Source: Rhyacophila brunnea
Lineage: Eukaryota; Arthropoda; Insecta; Trichoptera; Rhyacophilidae
Reading direction: 5' to 3'
Length of the DNA stretch: 64,000 nucleotides
Assembly: GCA_022495005.1 (NCBI GenBank)
Contig: JAGYXB010001945.1
Span: 1-64,000, forward strand
Shown: in pieces, positions 47,915 through 57,963 of the stretch
Position numbering within the stretch: the first letter of the stretch is position 1
Layout of the letters: each line of letters starts with the position of its first letter
Notes under the pieces: generated by a model
The model's input: only the letters and a program-made list of their open reading frames with translations
The model's database searches: none
Told to the model about the DNA's origin: nothing
Made by a program: the position numbers and the translations under genes

Positions 47915-48385
47915 ACATAATTTTGAAAACACTTCTGAGGAAATATATTGTAGCAAATAGAAAAAAACCTTTTGAAAAAAGTAAGATGCCCCGTAGGAAT
48001 CGAACCTGCATCTCTCGGGTATCGTGCCCACGCACATATACGACTATGCTAAAGGAGTCATATTTAATTGCGACAAATTTTAACTAATGGGTTTTAATGT
48101 TCACTGAAGCGCTTTCTTAATTGAACTACCATTGGCGATCGGCTTTTGTATTTTAAATCAAAGTAGGTACTTATTACTTACCGACGTCACGGATCACTTC
48201 AAGATTTTTTGTTGTAATTTACTTGAACTTGCTTATAATTTTTATTTAACTATTTTATTTTACTCAACGAATAATTTCACATTCATTTCAGAATTTAACA
48301 TTCTAATTATTAAGTATTTATTTTCAATAAGTAGAATATTACATTTTTAAATCTTGTGAATTATTCGTTGAAAAAAAAATAGTTA
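47915..48385 (-). repeat. tRNA-containing composite repeat X, copy 2
   Basis: On the minus strand the T-arm GCAGGTTCGATTCCTAC is preceded by a decayed box A and flanked by TTTTCAAAAGG on the far side. The other edge holds a hairpin pair TCAACGAATAATTTCAC and GTGAATTATTCGTTGA. The order of blocks is the complement of 50070-50515. Confidence 0.65.
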
Positions 48386-49129
48386 ATTCTCATTGTATAT
48401 TTTAATATCCGCATTGTTAATTGACTAGTGTGGATTTTAACTGTTTTCGCTCCATATACAAAGTACATTTCCCGACATTTTCCCTGTCTGCACAAAACAA
48501 AATAAAACTTTTAATGCGTTTCATCCACTCAGCTGGGCACACACGATCGACCGATAGATTTATTTTAGCTGCCGATGCAATATTCTATCTAAAACAAACT
48601 TGCACAACATTGCATATTCAAGCTATCAGTCAATATAGTTATTCTCTGGTGCATGATGCATTTTAAGCTTTCCATCGCTGTTATTTTACCAATTGGTATT
48701 AGAGATAGGTAGGTACTAAATATCTCTGGTGTACATGTTCAAGTACCTACCTACCTACGTTTAAATTATAATTTAAAGAAACCCTTACGCTATCTTATAA
48801 TTATGTAGGGACTTATTACTACTAACTTAATTCAAAATCACAAATGGCGGTCGCCAATATTAACGAAATTTGATAACACAGTTGCATAGTTGTTACTTAC
48901 AAAGTCGTGTTGAGGTAGGGCGCGGATGTGTTAAAAGGAATTCGGAATCAGATGTTTGCGGATTAGAGTCCCAACCCGTATCATCATTTTACCAAAAAGT
49001 ATACAATGTAAAAAGTATAACAGGTATATTTTGAGAATTGCTATTGAAATTGTAAATGTGGTAGAAACCTATCTATGTAATTATTTTGTATGACTTGTAC
49101 ACAGACTGTTAACCTTCTTTCTTTCTTCT
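48386..49129. other. AT-rich spacer
   Basis: Nothing recognised. Confidence 0.45.
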
Positions 49130-49725
49130 TTTGACCATGTCTGATTCTAATAGGATCGTATAGCCTCCAGAGAGTGGAGGTTTGTATTAACAGATTTTCG
49201 TTTTTACGTAAAATGGAGGTTAAGCGTCAATTACATTGAGCTTTTTTACGAGCTGTTTATTGGCGAATTTAAACGCGGGCGATACAGTTACTGCGATTTG
49301 ATGATTACACACAAAACTTTCCATTCGCTGAGAAGCCACAAGCCAGCGGCTATTTTGACAGAACGTAGTTCGTTTTTTTACCGGGAGGTTAGTACTGCGC
49401 TCTACTGCGCAGACGCAGTAAGCCCACACGCCGGCGTGTAGCGTGTAAAGTTGACCTGCTTTCAACTTTTCTAGGTAAAGTGTTTACAACCTGCTTATTA
49501 GCTTATTCGATGATTACACTGGGCGACTTTACAGGCAGATTGTAAATTCGCCAATAAACAGCTCGTAAAGAAGCTCAATGTAATTGAGGCTTTAGCCACT
49601 TCCATACTCTGACTCCAAACACAAATTGAAAAACAATATGTGTGCTTGCCAGACCCTGGATTTGAACCTGGGACCCACGACGATAAGCCAACGCATTAGC
49701 CGCTCGGCCATCGTGGGCGTTCTAT
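49130..49725 (-). repeat. tRNA-headed SINE (family A), split by a MITE
   Basis: The head is on the right: CCCACGATGGCCGAGCGGC (box A TGGCCGAGCGG intact) and GGTTCAAATCC. The 3' part is on the left (CCTCCACTCTCTGGAGG .. CATGTC). The 369-bp MITE 49223-49591 lies between them, so the SINE predates it. Box A here is closer to a Ser/Leu tRNA than in the other copies. Confidence 0.85.
49223..49591. mobile_element. MITE with AGCSTCAATTACATTGAG ends and TTA duplication
   Basis: AGCGTCAATTACATTGAG and the complement of CTCAATGTAATTGAGGCT are inverted, extending inward through ACGAGCTGTTTATTGGCGAA. TTA flanks both sides (49220-49222 and 49592-49594) inside a SINE whose interruption proves the boundary. 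A TTA duplication suggests PIF/Harbinger. The interior GTTTTTTTACCG is shared with 38201-38360. Confidence 0.85.
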
Positions 49726-50069
49726 TAACCTTAGAAAATATTAATCAATAGGTCTACTCATTAAAATTTTTGTAGACCCAGTCAAAAAAACATTTTTTCT
49801 GGCCGCTTGATTTAGGTAATTATATTTTCGATTTTTTTGCATAGTGATCGACGAACGAAGTCTGGCAACTCGGAGAGTAAAATATCAAACATGTTTGAAA
49901 TCTAACGAGCCTGGTCTGCGGATTAAAAAGTCCGCAGATCTGGGGTGCTCCACGCGAAAAAAAAGTCCGAAGACTGTAAATCGTCTGAGTTGCGTGCCAA
50001 TAGAGTGCCGGCATTACAGTTTTTTCTAGTTTCTTGGAGACTAATTTTTGATTGTTTTTAATTAACTAT
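49726..50069. other. Spacer with a perfect short hairpin
   Basis: TCTGCGGA and TCCGCAGA (49916-49939) form an 8-bp perfect stem with an 8-base T/A-rich loop. The surrounding 49844-50029 is open on both strands but has no recognisable product. In a eukaryotic setting I do not call it a terminator. Confidence 0.4.
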
Positions 50070-50515
50070 TTTTTTATTCAACGAATAATTCACAAGATTT
50101 AAGAATGTACCATTCTAATTATTGAACATACATAATTTTGAAAAACACTTCTGAGAAAATAAGAAATAGCTAATTAACAATTATTATCAAGTTCGAGTAA
50201 GTTAAGTACATCATAAAATATTGGAGAGATCCGTGACGTCGCTTAGTAATTGAAGTAGTAGGCACCTACTTTGATTTAATAAACAAAGACCGATTGCCTA
50301 CGATGAGCAGGTATTAAAAGGCCAATAGTTAAAATTTGTCGTAATTAGTATGTCACCTAGTAGAATAGTGGACAATGCGCGGACGGGGCGGGGCGTAAAC
50401 CCAAGAGATGCAGGTTCGATTCCTGCCGGGTGTCTTACTTTTTTCAAAAAGATTTTTTCTAATTGTTATAATACTTATATTTTCTCAGAAGTGCTTTTCA
50501 AAATTATATATGTTT
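50070..50515 (+). repeat. tRNA-containing composite repeat X, copy 3
   Basis: From CAACGAATAATTCACAAG (outer hairpin half) to the T-arm GCAGGTTCGATTCCTGC (perfect 5-bp stem) and CTTACTTTTTTC. CACCTAGTAGAATAGTGG upstream is a weak box A, and the anticodon region is not cloverleaf-compatible. Closest of the copies to an intact T-arm. Confidence 0.65.
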
Positions 50516-50540
50516 TTATATTATTCATTGTACTTTTATT

Positions 50541-51235
50541 ATTTTACCACGTTTTTCTTAGCTCGTATTCTTGTTTGTCCGGTGTTTGTTTATCCAGTAC
50601 AAATCTTGCAACCGATTTTTAACTAACTTCCCGACTAGCTAGACATTTGAAACTTTTAGAATTCTTTTAATATTTTTAGCCATCTTTAAGTAGAATTGAA
50701 TTCATTTTCAGTTAATTTTGTTTTGTATGAAAAGTTATTTCGGAAGAAATCCGTAATCCAATCCACTGGTTGCTAAGGGGGTGGTCCTAGCAACTAAATT
50801 ATTAATATGTACACGTGCGTTACTATGGAAATCAAAATGACATTTCAATATTCTATTTTGTTTGTTGCAAAATAGCAAGAAAATGATTTGTTGACAATTG
50901 CCTTATTTGTCCTAAATTATTAATACATAGAATTGTCAAGTTTATATGATTCAACAGAAAATTTAAAAACGTGGTATATAAAAAATTCGGTATTGTTCGG
51001 TTAAAGCGGATACAGCGGAAAACGCATTTTGAAAATAGCCGATAAACTGGATTATTTGTCAGGTTAACCTAACCAAACCTAACCTAACCTAACCTAACCT
51101 AGCCTAACCCAACCTAACCTAACCTAAACTAACCCAAACTAACAAATAATCCAGTTTATCGGCTATTTTCAAAATGCGTTTTCCGCTGTATCCGCTTTAA
51201 CCGAACAGTACCAAAAATTCTTTTTATCTTGTAAT
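50541..51235 (-). mobile_element. MITE family Z, copy 6, with an inserted hairpin element
   Basis: ACCACGTTTTTCTTAGCTCG starts it and TTCTTTTTATCTTGTAATT ends it, as in 46012-46495. The last 25 bp are separated from the body by the 50989-51212 element, whose duplication AAAAATTC comes from the MITE tip. Confidence 0.8.
50989..51212. mobile_element. Hairpin element carrying CCTAA (telomere-type) repeats
   Basis: Near-perfect inverted arms of about 75 bp begin GGTAYTGTTCGGTTAAAGCG and proceed through CAGCGGAAAACGC and GAAAATAGCCGATAAACTGG. The loop (about 51064-51143) is about fifteen imperfect CCTAA pentamers. AAAAATTC is duplicated exactly on both sides (50981-50988; 51213-51220), showing that it inserted as a mobile unit. 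No coding capacity. Confidence 0.9.
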
Positions 51236-51831
51236 TATTTACACTAAAAATATTTGTTCTTGCTTTTAGCCGACTTCATTAATTTTTGGTCGACAGGGTT
51301 ATCAAGAGTAAATAACTTTTACACAAAATAACAGTTAGTAGTATGTACATAATATAAAATTCCATCTGAAGGAGCCTGTTTTTCAAAGAGACACCGATAA
51401 ATGAAATTTGAAATTTGAAATTTCATCGCTATCAAACACCAATATAATCATCATTGTTTTTATGTTACTATTTAGTACCTAGTTGACCCTTAGAAAATAT
51501 GTTGCAACTACCCTAAGGGTCGGATGGATTTGGAACCCGTAGATTAGATGCTTACCTACTTAAAATGATATCTATGTTTTTTTTTTTGTGATTTTACCGA
51601 GGCTTTGACTGCGACTCGCTGTCATATCACCTCTTCTCTTCTAGAAGGGGATCCGTCGATCAGGTCCTCACTCCTATTCTGTTAAATAACTTTACAATTT
51701 TGCCTAGCTCTTCCGTCTTACCCACCGCCAGGACACCCTTCAATTCGTCGACATTCTCATAGATATCCGCAATTCGCAGCTGTACTCTGTGAATTTCATA
51801 TCTATGTCTTATGTAGTGTCATACATCTATA
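51236..51831. other. Spacer
   Basis: Moderately GC-rich at 51590-51760, without a recognisable frame or repeat. Confidence 0.45.
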
Positions 51832-53065
51832 TCATCATCATCAGCCGGGGTCAATCCACTGCTGGATGAAGGCCTCCCCAAGCTTCTTCAAACTCTCTCG
51901 GTCCTGTGTAGAGTTGGGTTTCGTGAATTTTCCATCCCGAATCTCGAGAATTGAAATTTTTAACATTTCGGGAAATCCCGGATCTCGAAAATCTTTTCTC
52001 GGGATTCGGGTTTTTTTTATTATCAGATATTTATTGAAAAAACGATTTTCTATATTAAAAAAGTGGACAGAAAACACGAAACTTTCAAAGACTGATCGGG
52101 GCATTTAACACAATTAAGCCAACGTCGACTTAAAATGAGCGCATTTTGTGTCTCAAAAGCGTACGCGATTGTCAGATGCAGCGATTGAATGATTGTTTTT
52201 TGAAATTCCATTTTAATAAGTAATATTATTAATTATTTTTGTATTCCTACTTCTATTTTGTTTGTCTGCTTACTTAAATAAAAAAAAACATATTTTTTTG
52301 GAATTTTTCTGTTTTACACTGATTTTAGGATTTACAGTTTTCTTTTAAATTTCCCGATATCTCGAGAATTCCCGAGAATTCTTTTTTGGAAATCCCGAAT
52401 CTCGAGAATTCAAAATTTCATCATTTCGGGAAATCCCGAATCTCGAGATTGAGATTTTCTCGGGAAATATCCAACTCTAGTCCTGTGTCGTTTGCTGCCA
52501 CGTATTTCCGCCGAACCTTATCAGTTCGTCAATCCAGCGGCTTTTAGGGCGACCCTGTGGCCGTTTCGTGCCCCTTGGGTACCACTGGATGACGGCATTT
52601 GTCCAGCGGCCGTTCTTTCGGTGAGCAATGTGCCCCGCCCATCTCCATTTCAGCTGTATAGCAACGTCTATTACATCGCGTACTCCTGTCTGCTTCCTAA
52701 CCCATTCGTTTCTCTTACGGTCCTTTCGCGTGATGCCCAACATACACCTCTCCATGCCTCGCTGTGCGACTCTTAGCCTTTGGACATCTCTCGTGTTGAG
52801 GATCTATGTCTCGCAGACATACGGGAGCACGGGCAGCACACATTGGTTGAACATCCTACGCTTATGACATAATAGTAGGTTATTCTTGAAGATACAATTC
52901 AGACGTCCGAAAGCACTTCATCCCAACTTTGTTCTGCGAGCAATTTCATCGTGCATGCTTCCGTCTATGGGCACCTGCTGTCCGAGATAGACGTAGCTGC
53001 TGACTTGCTTGAGTTGGGTGCCATTAATACAGATAATCGCAGGGTCCGAAAAGCAGTTCCTCATC
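51832..53065 (-). pseudogene. RTE-type LINE C-terminal region, split by a hAT element
   Basis: On the minus strand, from 53065 down: INGTQLKQVSSYVYLGQQV, RRMFNQCVLPV, then the open 92-codon part (52477-52755) with MERCMLGITRKDRKRNEWVR, LKWRWAGHIAHR, QWYPRGTKRPQGRPKSRWID and FGGNTWQQTTQD. After the inserted element come LEEAFIQQW-type codons and the CATCATCATCAGCCGGGG tail. Stops at the upstream side and the absence of the polymerase active site make it a relic. Confidence 0.9.
51909..52479. mobile_element. Non-autonomous hAT element (TAGAGTTGGG) inside the RTE copy
   Basis: TAGAGTTGGGTTTCG and ATATCCAACTCTA are the ends. GTCCTGTG flanks both (51901-51908; 52480-52487), an exact 8-bp duplication of LINE sequence. 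Both ends are full of CTCGAGAAT/CCCGA words, and the 80-90-codon frames here are artefacts of them. A partial end also occurs at 15763. Confidence 0.95.
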
Positions 53066-53690
53066 TATATCTATATAAGCAAATATCTATATAACCAAAA
53101 ATAATAGGTAAGTAGGTACGTGTAGTCTTTAGAGTCGTTTGTATTATATGGCCTTATGTATTATGGAGGCATGTAGATAAATAGGTATATTAAATTAAAG
53201 TACCTCCCCATAAATTTCATCGACCTCAGTACACCGAGACCCGCAAACAGAAAAACTGTTATTTTCCCCTACAGGGTGTTCTATCAATCATCATCCCTAA
53301 TGGTTAATCGCTACAAACGCAAAGATTTTTCTTAGGAACTGAATAATATCACTCAATGATTTCACTTCAGATTAGCCAAATCGTGTGATTGCACATATTT
53401 ACAATTTGATTTTTTACAGGCATTATTCCTAAATAATTTCAAATAATTATGCGATATTAGATTTATATATTTATATAAGTACCTACCTACATACAATTAC
53501 TTAATTCAAGCAGGGTCTCTTGTAAATTCATTGATAGTTGAAAATACCTATATAGAAGAAGCTATATTCATAATGATATAGATATACATTTTGAAAAAAA
53601 AACGTCACGTGAATACAGTATAAACGCAATGGTTGAGTCAAGTATGGTCACCTTAATCCCACTATTTCCCTTCTACCTCTAATCCATATT
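53066..53690. other. AT-rich spacer
   Basis: Contains short ATCTATAT repeats (53058-53095). Nothing else recognised. Confidence 0.45.
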
Positions 53691-54092
53691 ATTGTCGCAA
53701 GTCCAGGCAATATACGCAATTACGGGTCATCAGTCGACCGTGATTAATAAACAGTTAGTTACATCAAGACAATGAGCGAGTCAAGATTTTGTCATTACGA
53801 ACTCCATACAAGACGACTCAAAAGTGACAGTTCAACCGTGTTGCATGAAAACCGCCACGCGTCACCATAGCAAACATTCAGTCACTAGAAACGGTTAGAC
53901 CGCGGCGTCAATTACCGTGATTCACCCAATAATAAATTCATTACCCCCCAAGTGTCAACATCCATATAAAGAAAGTTCCGGTTGATTCATGTGAAAGTGA
54001 GAGTGCTCAGCAGTAACAAGTGTGTGGTGCAGGACCCGGGAGTCAGAAAATCGCCCCAAGAGCCAGCAGTCTAGCCCAGCTTAACATCAAAG
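53691..54092 (+). promoter_or_regulatory. Candidate promoter and 5' leader exon
   Basis: A unique, GC-richer stretch that matches no repeat in the window. TATAAAG at 53965-53971 is followed by GTGAAAGTGAGAGTGCTCAG and then CAGTAACAAG, and ends TTAACATCAAAG|GTCAGTGCC, a plausible donor. There is no ATG frame of note in 53995-54092, so a 5'-untranslated exon is suggested. Upstream are CGTGATTAATAAAC and CCACGCGTCACC. Initiator spacing (about 40 bp to TCAG) is longer than usual, which weakens the call. Confidence 0.45.
53965..53971 (+). promoter_or_regulatory. TATA box candidate
   Basis: TATAAAG in CATCCATATAAAGAAAG, just before the GC-richer leader. A start about 30 bp downstream would lie near 53995-54000 (AAAGTGAGAG). 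Confidence 0.4.
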
Positions 54093-55420
54093 GTCAGTGC
54101 CTGGACATAACCCTGCTTCCGCTGCCCATCATTAACATCCAAATCCTCAACCCAACTTCATACGGTCTACAAAAGTGTAGCTTTTAAATATAACGAATCA
54201 TATCAACAAAATAATATTTGGGTCTTTATTTTGGCCCCATTATCGAAATCTATTTCGTTAAATGGTTAAATCAAACCCGTATATCAAGAATATACATTTA
54301 TTTATCCATACAATGAGAGTAAGTAGCTATGTATTAAATACATTCGACATCTACAAAAATGTTTTTTTTTTTAGATGACGTTATTTTACATTTTCGGCTA
54401 CATGATAGTCGAACAATTGTATGTGAATATTTTCTAGTTTCTTTTTAAGTCGTCAGTAAAGTTTAACATTAACTACATAAAGTTACCCTTGTTTTCATAT
54501 TTTTTTTAAAAACCATACTACCCATAAATTTTAACATCACCATAAGCAATATAAATTTAGGTACCTACAATACACAATAAATTATAAAATATGAACATTT
54601 GGTTTTAAATAAACTAAAAAATAAACTTTGTTGAGTTACAAGAAACTAAAAAAACGTTTTTTGGCTCTCCTGTAAAGTTGCACTTTTGTAGATAGTGTTG
54701 TTTGACATTAAGTAGTCGCATTTAGAGGTGGACATGTTTGACTGTTTTTGTGATACTGCATATTATATTTTTTTCTTCGTTACTAACGTTTTAATACTAT
54801 TTCGTTGTTTTTAAATGTCATGTTATGAACGTCTTAAATTTATAATTTGTAATATTCACCGTATGAAAAAAAAAATCGTAAGAAAAAAAAATACATTTGA
54901 ATTTTAAATTTGAATTTTTAACATAATATGAGAATTATTATGCAGCCGGAAATAGAATTCATATAAATCCGGCAGTGTGTGGAGAATGAAGCGAGTACCG
55001 CAACCCTTGCCACGGCGAGCCATGAGGTAAGGAGAGGGGAGAAAGGCTTTTAAGGGGGAGTGGGTGGTTTAATTCCACTAATGGACCGAAGCCACTACCT
55101 ATGAATGTGGTGGTTTATACGGGGTGCTATATTTACGGACATAGTCCACGTTTCTATTAAATTTTGAAACAATAAAGGATAGACTTGGGAAATAATAGAA
55201 AAGAAACTTATACACTCACCATTATCAGTAATAATTATACGTTTTCTTTGCTGTCTAACTTCACAGTTTCATAGTGCTACAAGTTCTAACAACCTCAGTT
55301 GATGTTTTCTGATCCTCTTTTAGTGACAACTTGCCTCTTTGGTAATTAGGTGTCTTCCATTTTTGAGTCATTTAACCCACCATTGTCTCACTTTTATATC
55401 TGAGACTAAATTAGTTATAT
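54093..55420. other. AT-rich spacer with a small GC-rich patch
   Basis: 54960-55060 (AAGCGAGTACCGCAACCC; AAGGAGAGGGGAGAAAGGC) is unexplained. AAAAAACGTTTTTTGGCTCTCC at 54649 is matched in reverse near 59980, marking a minor repeat. No frame recognised. Confidence 0.45.
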
Positions 55421-55632
55421 ACACTGAATGTAAAACTATTCTAACTCACATTCAATTTTTTTTGGAAGGGAGTTCTTTGAAACAACCTACTTCAATTATG
55501 TATATAAATTAATGTCTTCATAATTTACTAGAACTATTTATGAAAAAAATGTGGTATAAATTATGTAGTTTCAAGAAACACTTTTGTAAGATATTTCAAA
55601 TGTGAGTTAGAATAGTTCTGCATTCAGCTGTG
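55421..55632. mobile_element. Foldback MITE of about 210 bp
   Basis: CACTGAATGTAAAACTATTC pairs with the complement of AGAATAGTTCTGCATTCAG. The pairing of TAACTCACATT and CTACATAATT-like segments continues towards a short loop at about 55525. It ends just before a G-run (55651-55663). Confidence 0.7.
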
Positions 55633-57027
55633 GTGTGCACACAAAAGAAGGGGGGGGGGGGGTTACATAAGATTTTACTTTCCTTTCTTCTTTCATGTTT
55701 TATATTGGATGTTATTAGCACGGGCGGCTCTTCCTTGCGGTACCTAGGGGACAGACCCCGGTCCCCTCATCATTCTATAGTAAATATTCCATTGAATATT
55801 CATGTTATACGTTCCTACCATAATACATTGATTTTGTATAATATAATTAAGTGTATATTTTATTTGTACTGTTTGCCCATCCTTGATTCTTGTTTCTTGG
55901 CCCATCCCTAATGCTCTATGTGAATTTTGGCTCTACCTACATAGTACAATACAACGATACTTCTGGGGTCGAAATTCGGTGGCCCCTTTAAAAACAAAGC
56001 AATGTTTATGTTATGAGATGCTATATGCGATTGCCAGTTGTGATTCTCAAAATTCATAAGGAAGCTGAACAATGCGTACGTCTGTAGGCCGCTTTGCACG
56101 TGCTATGCACATTTTACCCACATGTACCGATGCTGGACCGGGGACACTGTAGTAAATACCTGGTCTTGCATAAGTGTGAGTAGGTAAAACTGGGCGTATT
56201 ATTATTATAATATATTATGAAGTTATCTTGTCGGTCGGCTGTAAATTCATATCCCATGACCCACCGGTTTAGTTTATTAGTTAGTTTGCCAGTAAGTGAT
56301 CAAATATGTTATCTATCTCCTTAAGTTTTAAAATATATTTGTTAATACATACTATAATAATTTATAATATTATCTTGAATGATAATGACAAAGGGTAGGT
56401 ATGTGCTATTTCAGCTAATTAAATCAATATTAATTTGTATTACCTAAATATTAATTATTGTAATGTACTAGTTGATAGTTGAATTTCACGTTAGTAAAAT
56501 AATTTTGATAAATAATATTAGGTATTATGATGAAAGAGGTGGTTTATTTATTGAAATATAAGTTCAGTACATTGACATTTGAAGACAAACTAGAAGTGAA
56601 ACGATTAGGAGCTCACCAACCAGTCACCAACAGAATTAGTTATTGTGTATGAACTAATCAAAACAAAAAAAGCATTTAACTCCGAACAGTTTACCAAAAA
56701 ACATGATTAACGGCGAGTGTATCCTTGAAAAGACTATTTTTTTTTTCTTGTAGCAATAAGATTCTTTCGAACGCAGGAGGCATATGAAGATTAAGTAATA
56801 GCTACAAAAGATATGTTTTTTACGCTTTGATTAATATTGATTAGGTAGGTACTTATTAGATATTTCACGCCATCTGACCCCACTTACTAAAAGATGCTAG
56901 AGCCGCCACTGGTTATTAGTATGACTATTTATAATTTCATACTGTTGTATTGTGTTTTATTATGTATTGTGGCGAATTGACCAATAGCTGTGATGCCAAA
57001 ATCCTCTTTTCTAATAAAATAAATCAT
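55633..57027. other. AT-rich spacer with a G homopolymer
   Basis: A run of about 13 G lies at 55651-55663, a frequent assembly weak point. Frames 55630-55911 and 55908-56099 have no motifs. Confidence 0.45.
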
Positions 57028-57368
57028 CATAAGACTGGGTCGACCAACTGCTGGGTAAAGGCCTCCACTAGTTCCCTCCACTCTTCTCGGTCCATAGTTT
57101 TTTGCTGCCACGTACATCCACCGTACTATGAGTTCGTCTATCCAGCGTGTTCTAGGACGTCCCTGTGAGTGTGTAGTTCCCTTCGTTTACCACTGGATGA
57201 CGGCATTTGTCCAGTAGTTGTCCACTCGCCGAGCCCATTGCCATTTCATCCACTTAGCGACCTCTATTACATCGCGTACTCTTATCTGTTTCCTTATCCA
57301 TTGGTTTTTTGTGAACTTTACTTGTTAGTCCCAACACGCACCTTTCCATGCCACGTTGTGCTACTCAA
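57028..57368 (-). pseudogene. RTE-type LINE C-terminal fragment
   Basis: The complement of GACTGGGTCGACCAACTGCTGG, GTTTTTTGCTGCCACGTAC, GTTCGTCTATCCAGCG and CCACTGGATGACGGCATTTGTCC follows the same RTE region as 51832-53065. Premature stops and a shift near 57330 show decay. Confidence 0.8.
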
Positions 57369-57429
57369 AATTTTTGATTTTTAAATAAATAAATAATTTG
57401 AAAATTTGAAATACTTATTTTAAATAATA

Positions 57430-57540
57430 ATAGGTTGAGCAAGTAACTAACATCCATTTCTCAATCTACAAACTACATCTACAAAACTCCACTCCGTGGA
57501 GGCCCATATAATCATATTATTAGGATCGGACATAGTATAA
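57430..57540 (+). repeat. tRNA-headed SINE (family A), 3' part only
   Basis: GGTTGAGCAAGTAACTAAC, AAACTCCACTCCGTGGAGG, CCATATAATC and TAGGATCGGACATAG follow the minus-strand 8462-8580 sequence. The tRNA head is missing, as expected for 5'-truncated retrotransposition. Confidence 0.7.
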
Positions 57541-57890
57541 GTTGCTAATTAGTAATTGTATTTGTTATGATCAAATTTTTGTTTCGTGTTATTATTGTAT
57601 GTTTCTGTTTAAATCATTGATTAAATCATTTAGTCATTCTTGGTAACCATTTTGGCTCCAGTCATTGAGTTGGTTTGGGCAATAATATATATGTCGTTCA
57701 CTAGTCACTAAGGCACGGACATTCAACGAGACTACTCGTGTACTTAGCCATTAGATCTAGTACCTATCTAGCTTAGGAGAATAAGGATTTTTGAAGTTAT
57801 ACTTCTTTTGGCACGTTTGGGAAATTAAATCAGAGTGTATTTTTGGCGTGACATGTAACACATAATTTATTTTTTCACACGAAAAAAAAA
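57541..57890. other. AT-rich spacer
   Basis: Nothing recognised. Confidence 0.45.
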
Positions 57891-57963
57891 CTCACTCGAT
57901 TGGATTCGAACCACCGATTATTCGGTTATCAGCCGAACGCACTACCTTTACGCCACAGTAAGA
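57891..57963 (-). tRNA. tRNA-Ile(GAT)-like sequence, probably a pseudogene
   Basis: The minus strand has TGGCGTAAAGGTAGTGCG (D arm), TTCGG-CTGATAA-CCGAA (perfect 5-bp anticodon stem, T33 and anticodon GAT), and GGTTCGAATCC (box B). The T stem has one mismatch and the acceptor halves (CTTACTG versus CGAGTGA) pair badly. A T-rich stretch (TTTTTTTTTC) follows, which could stop polymerase III. Could be a tRNA pseudogene or the head of a third SINE family. Confidence 0.5.

Noticed and set aside
49916..49939. Rho-independent terminator-like hairpin
   Set aside because: Bacterial signal in eukaryotic DNA; an 8-bp palindrome of this kind occurs by chance.
51064..51143. Chromosome end or telomere fusion site
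   Set aside because: The CCTAA tract is short, imperfect, and lies in the loop of an inserted element with a target duplication.
51841..52108. Overlapping 80-90-codon frames on both strands
   Set aside because: They are produced by the CTCGAGA/CCCGA-rich end of a hAT element and cross the insertion boundary.
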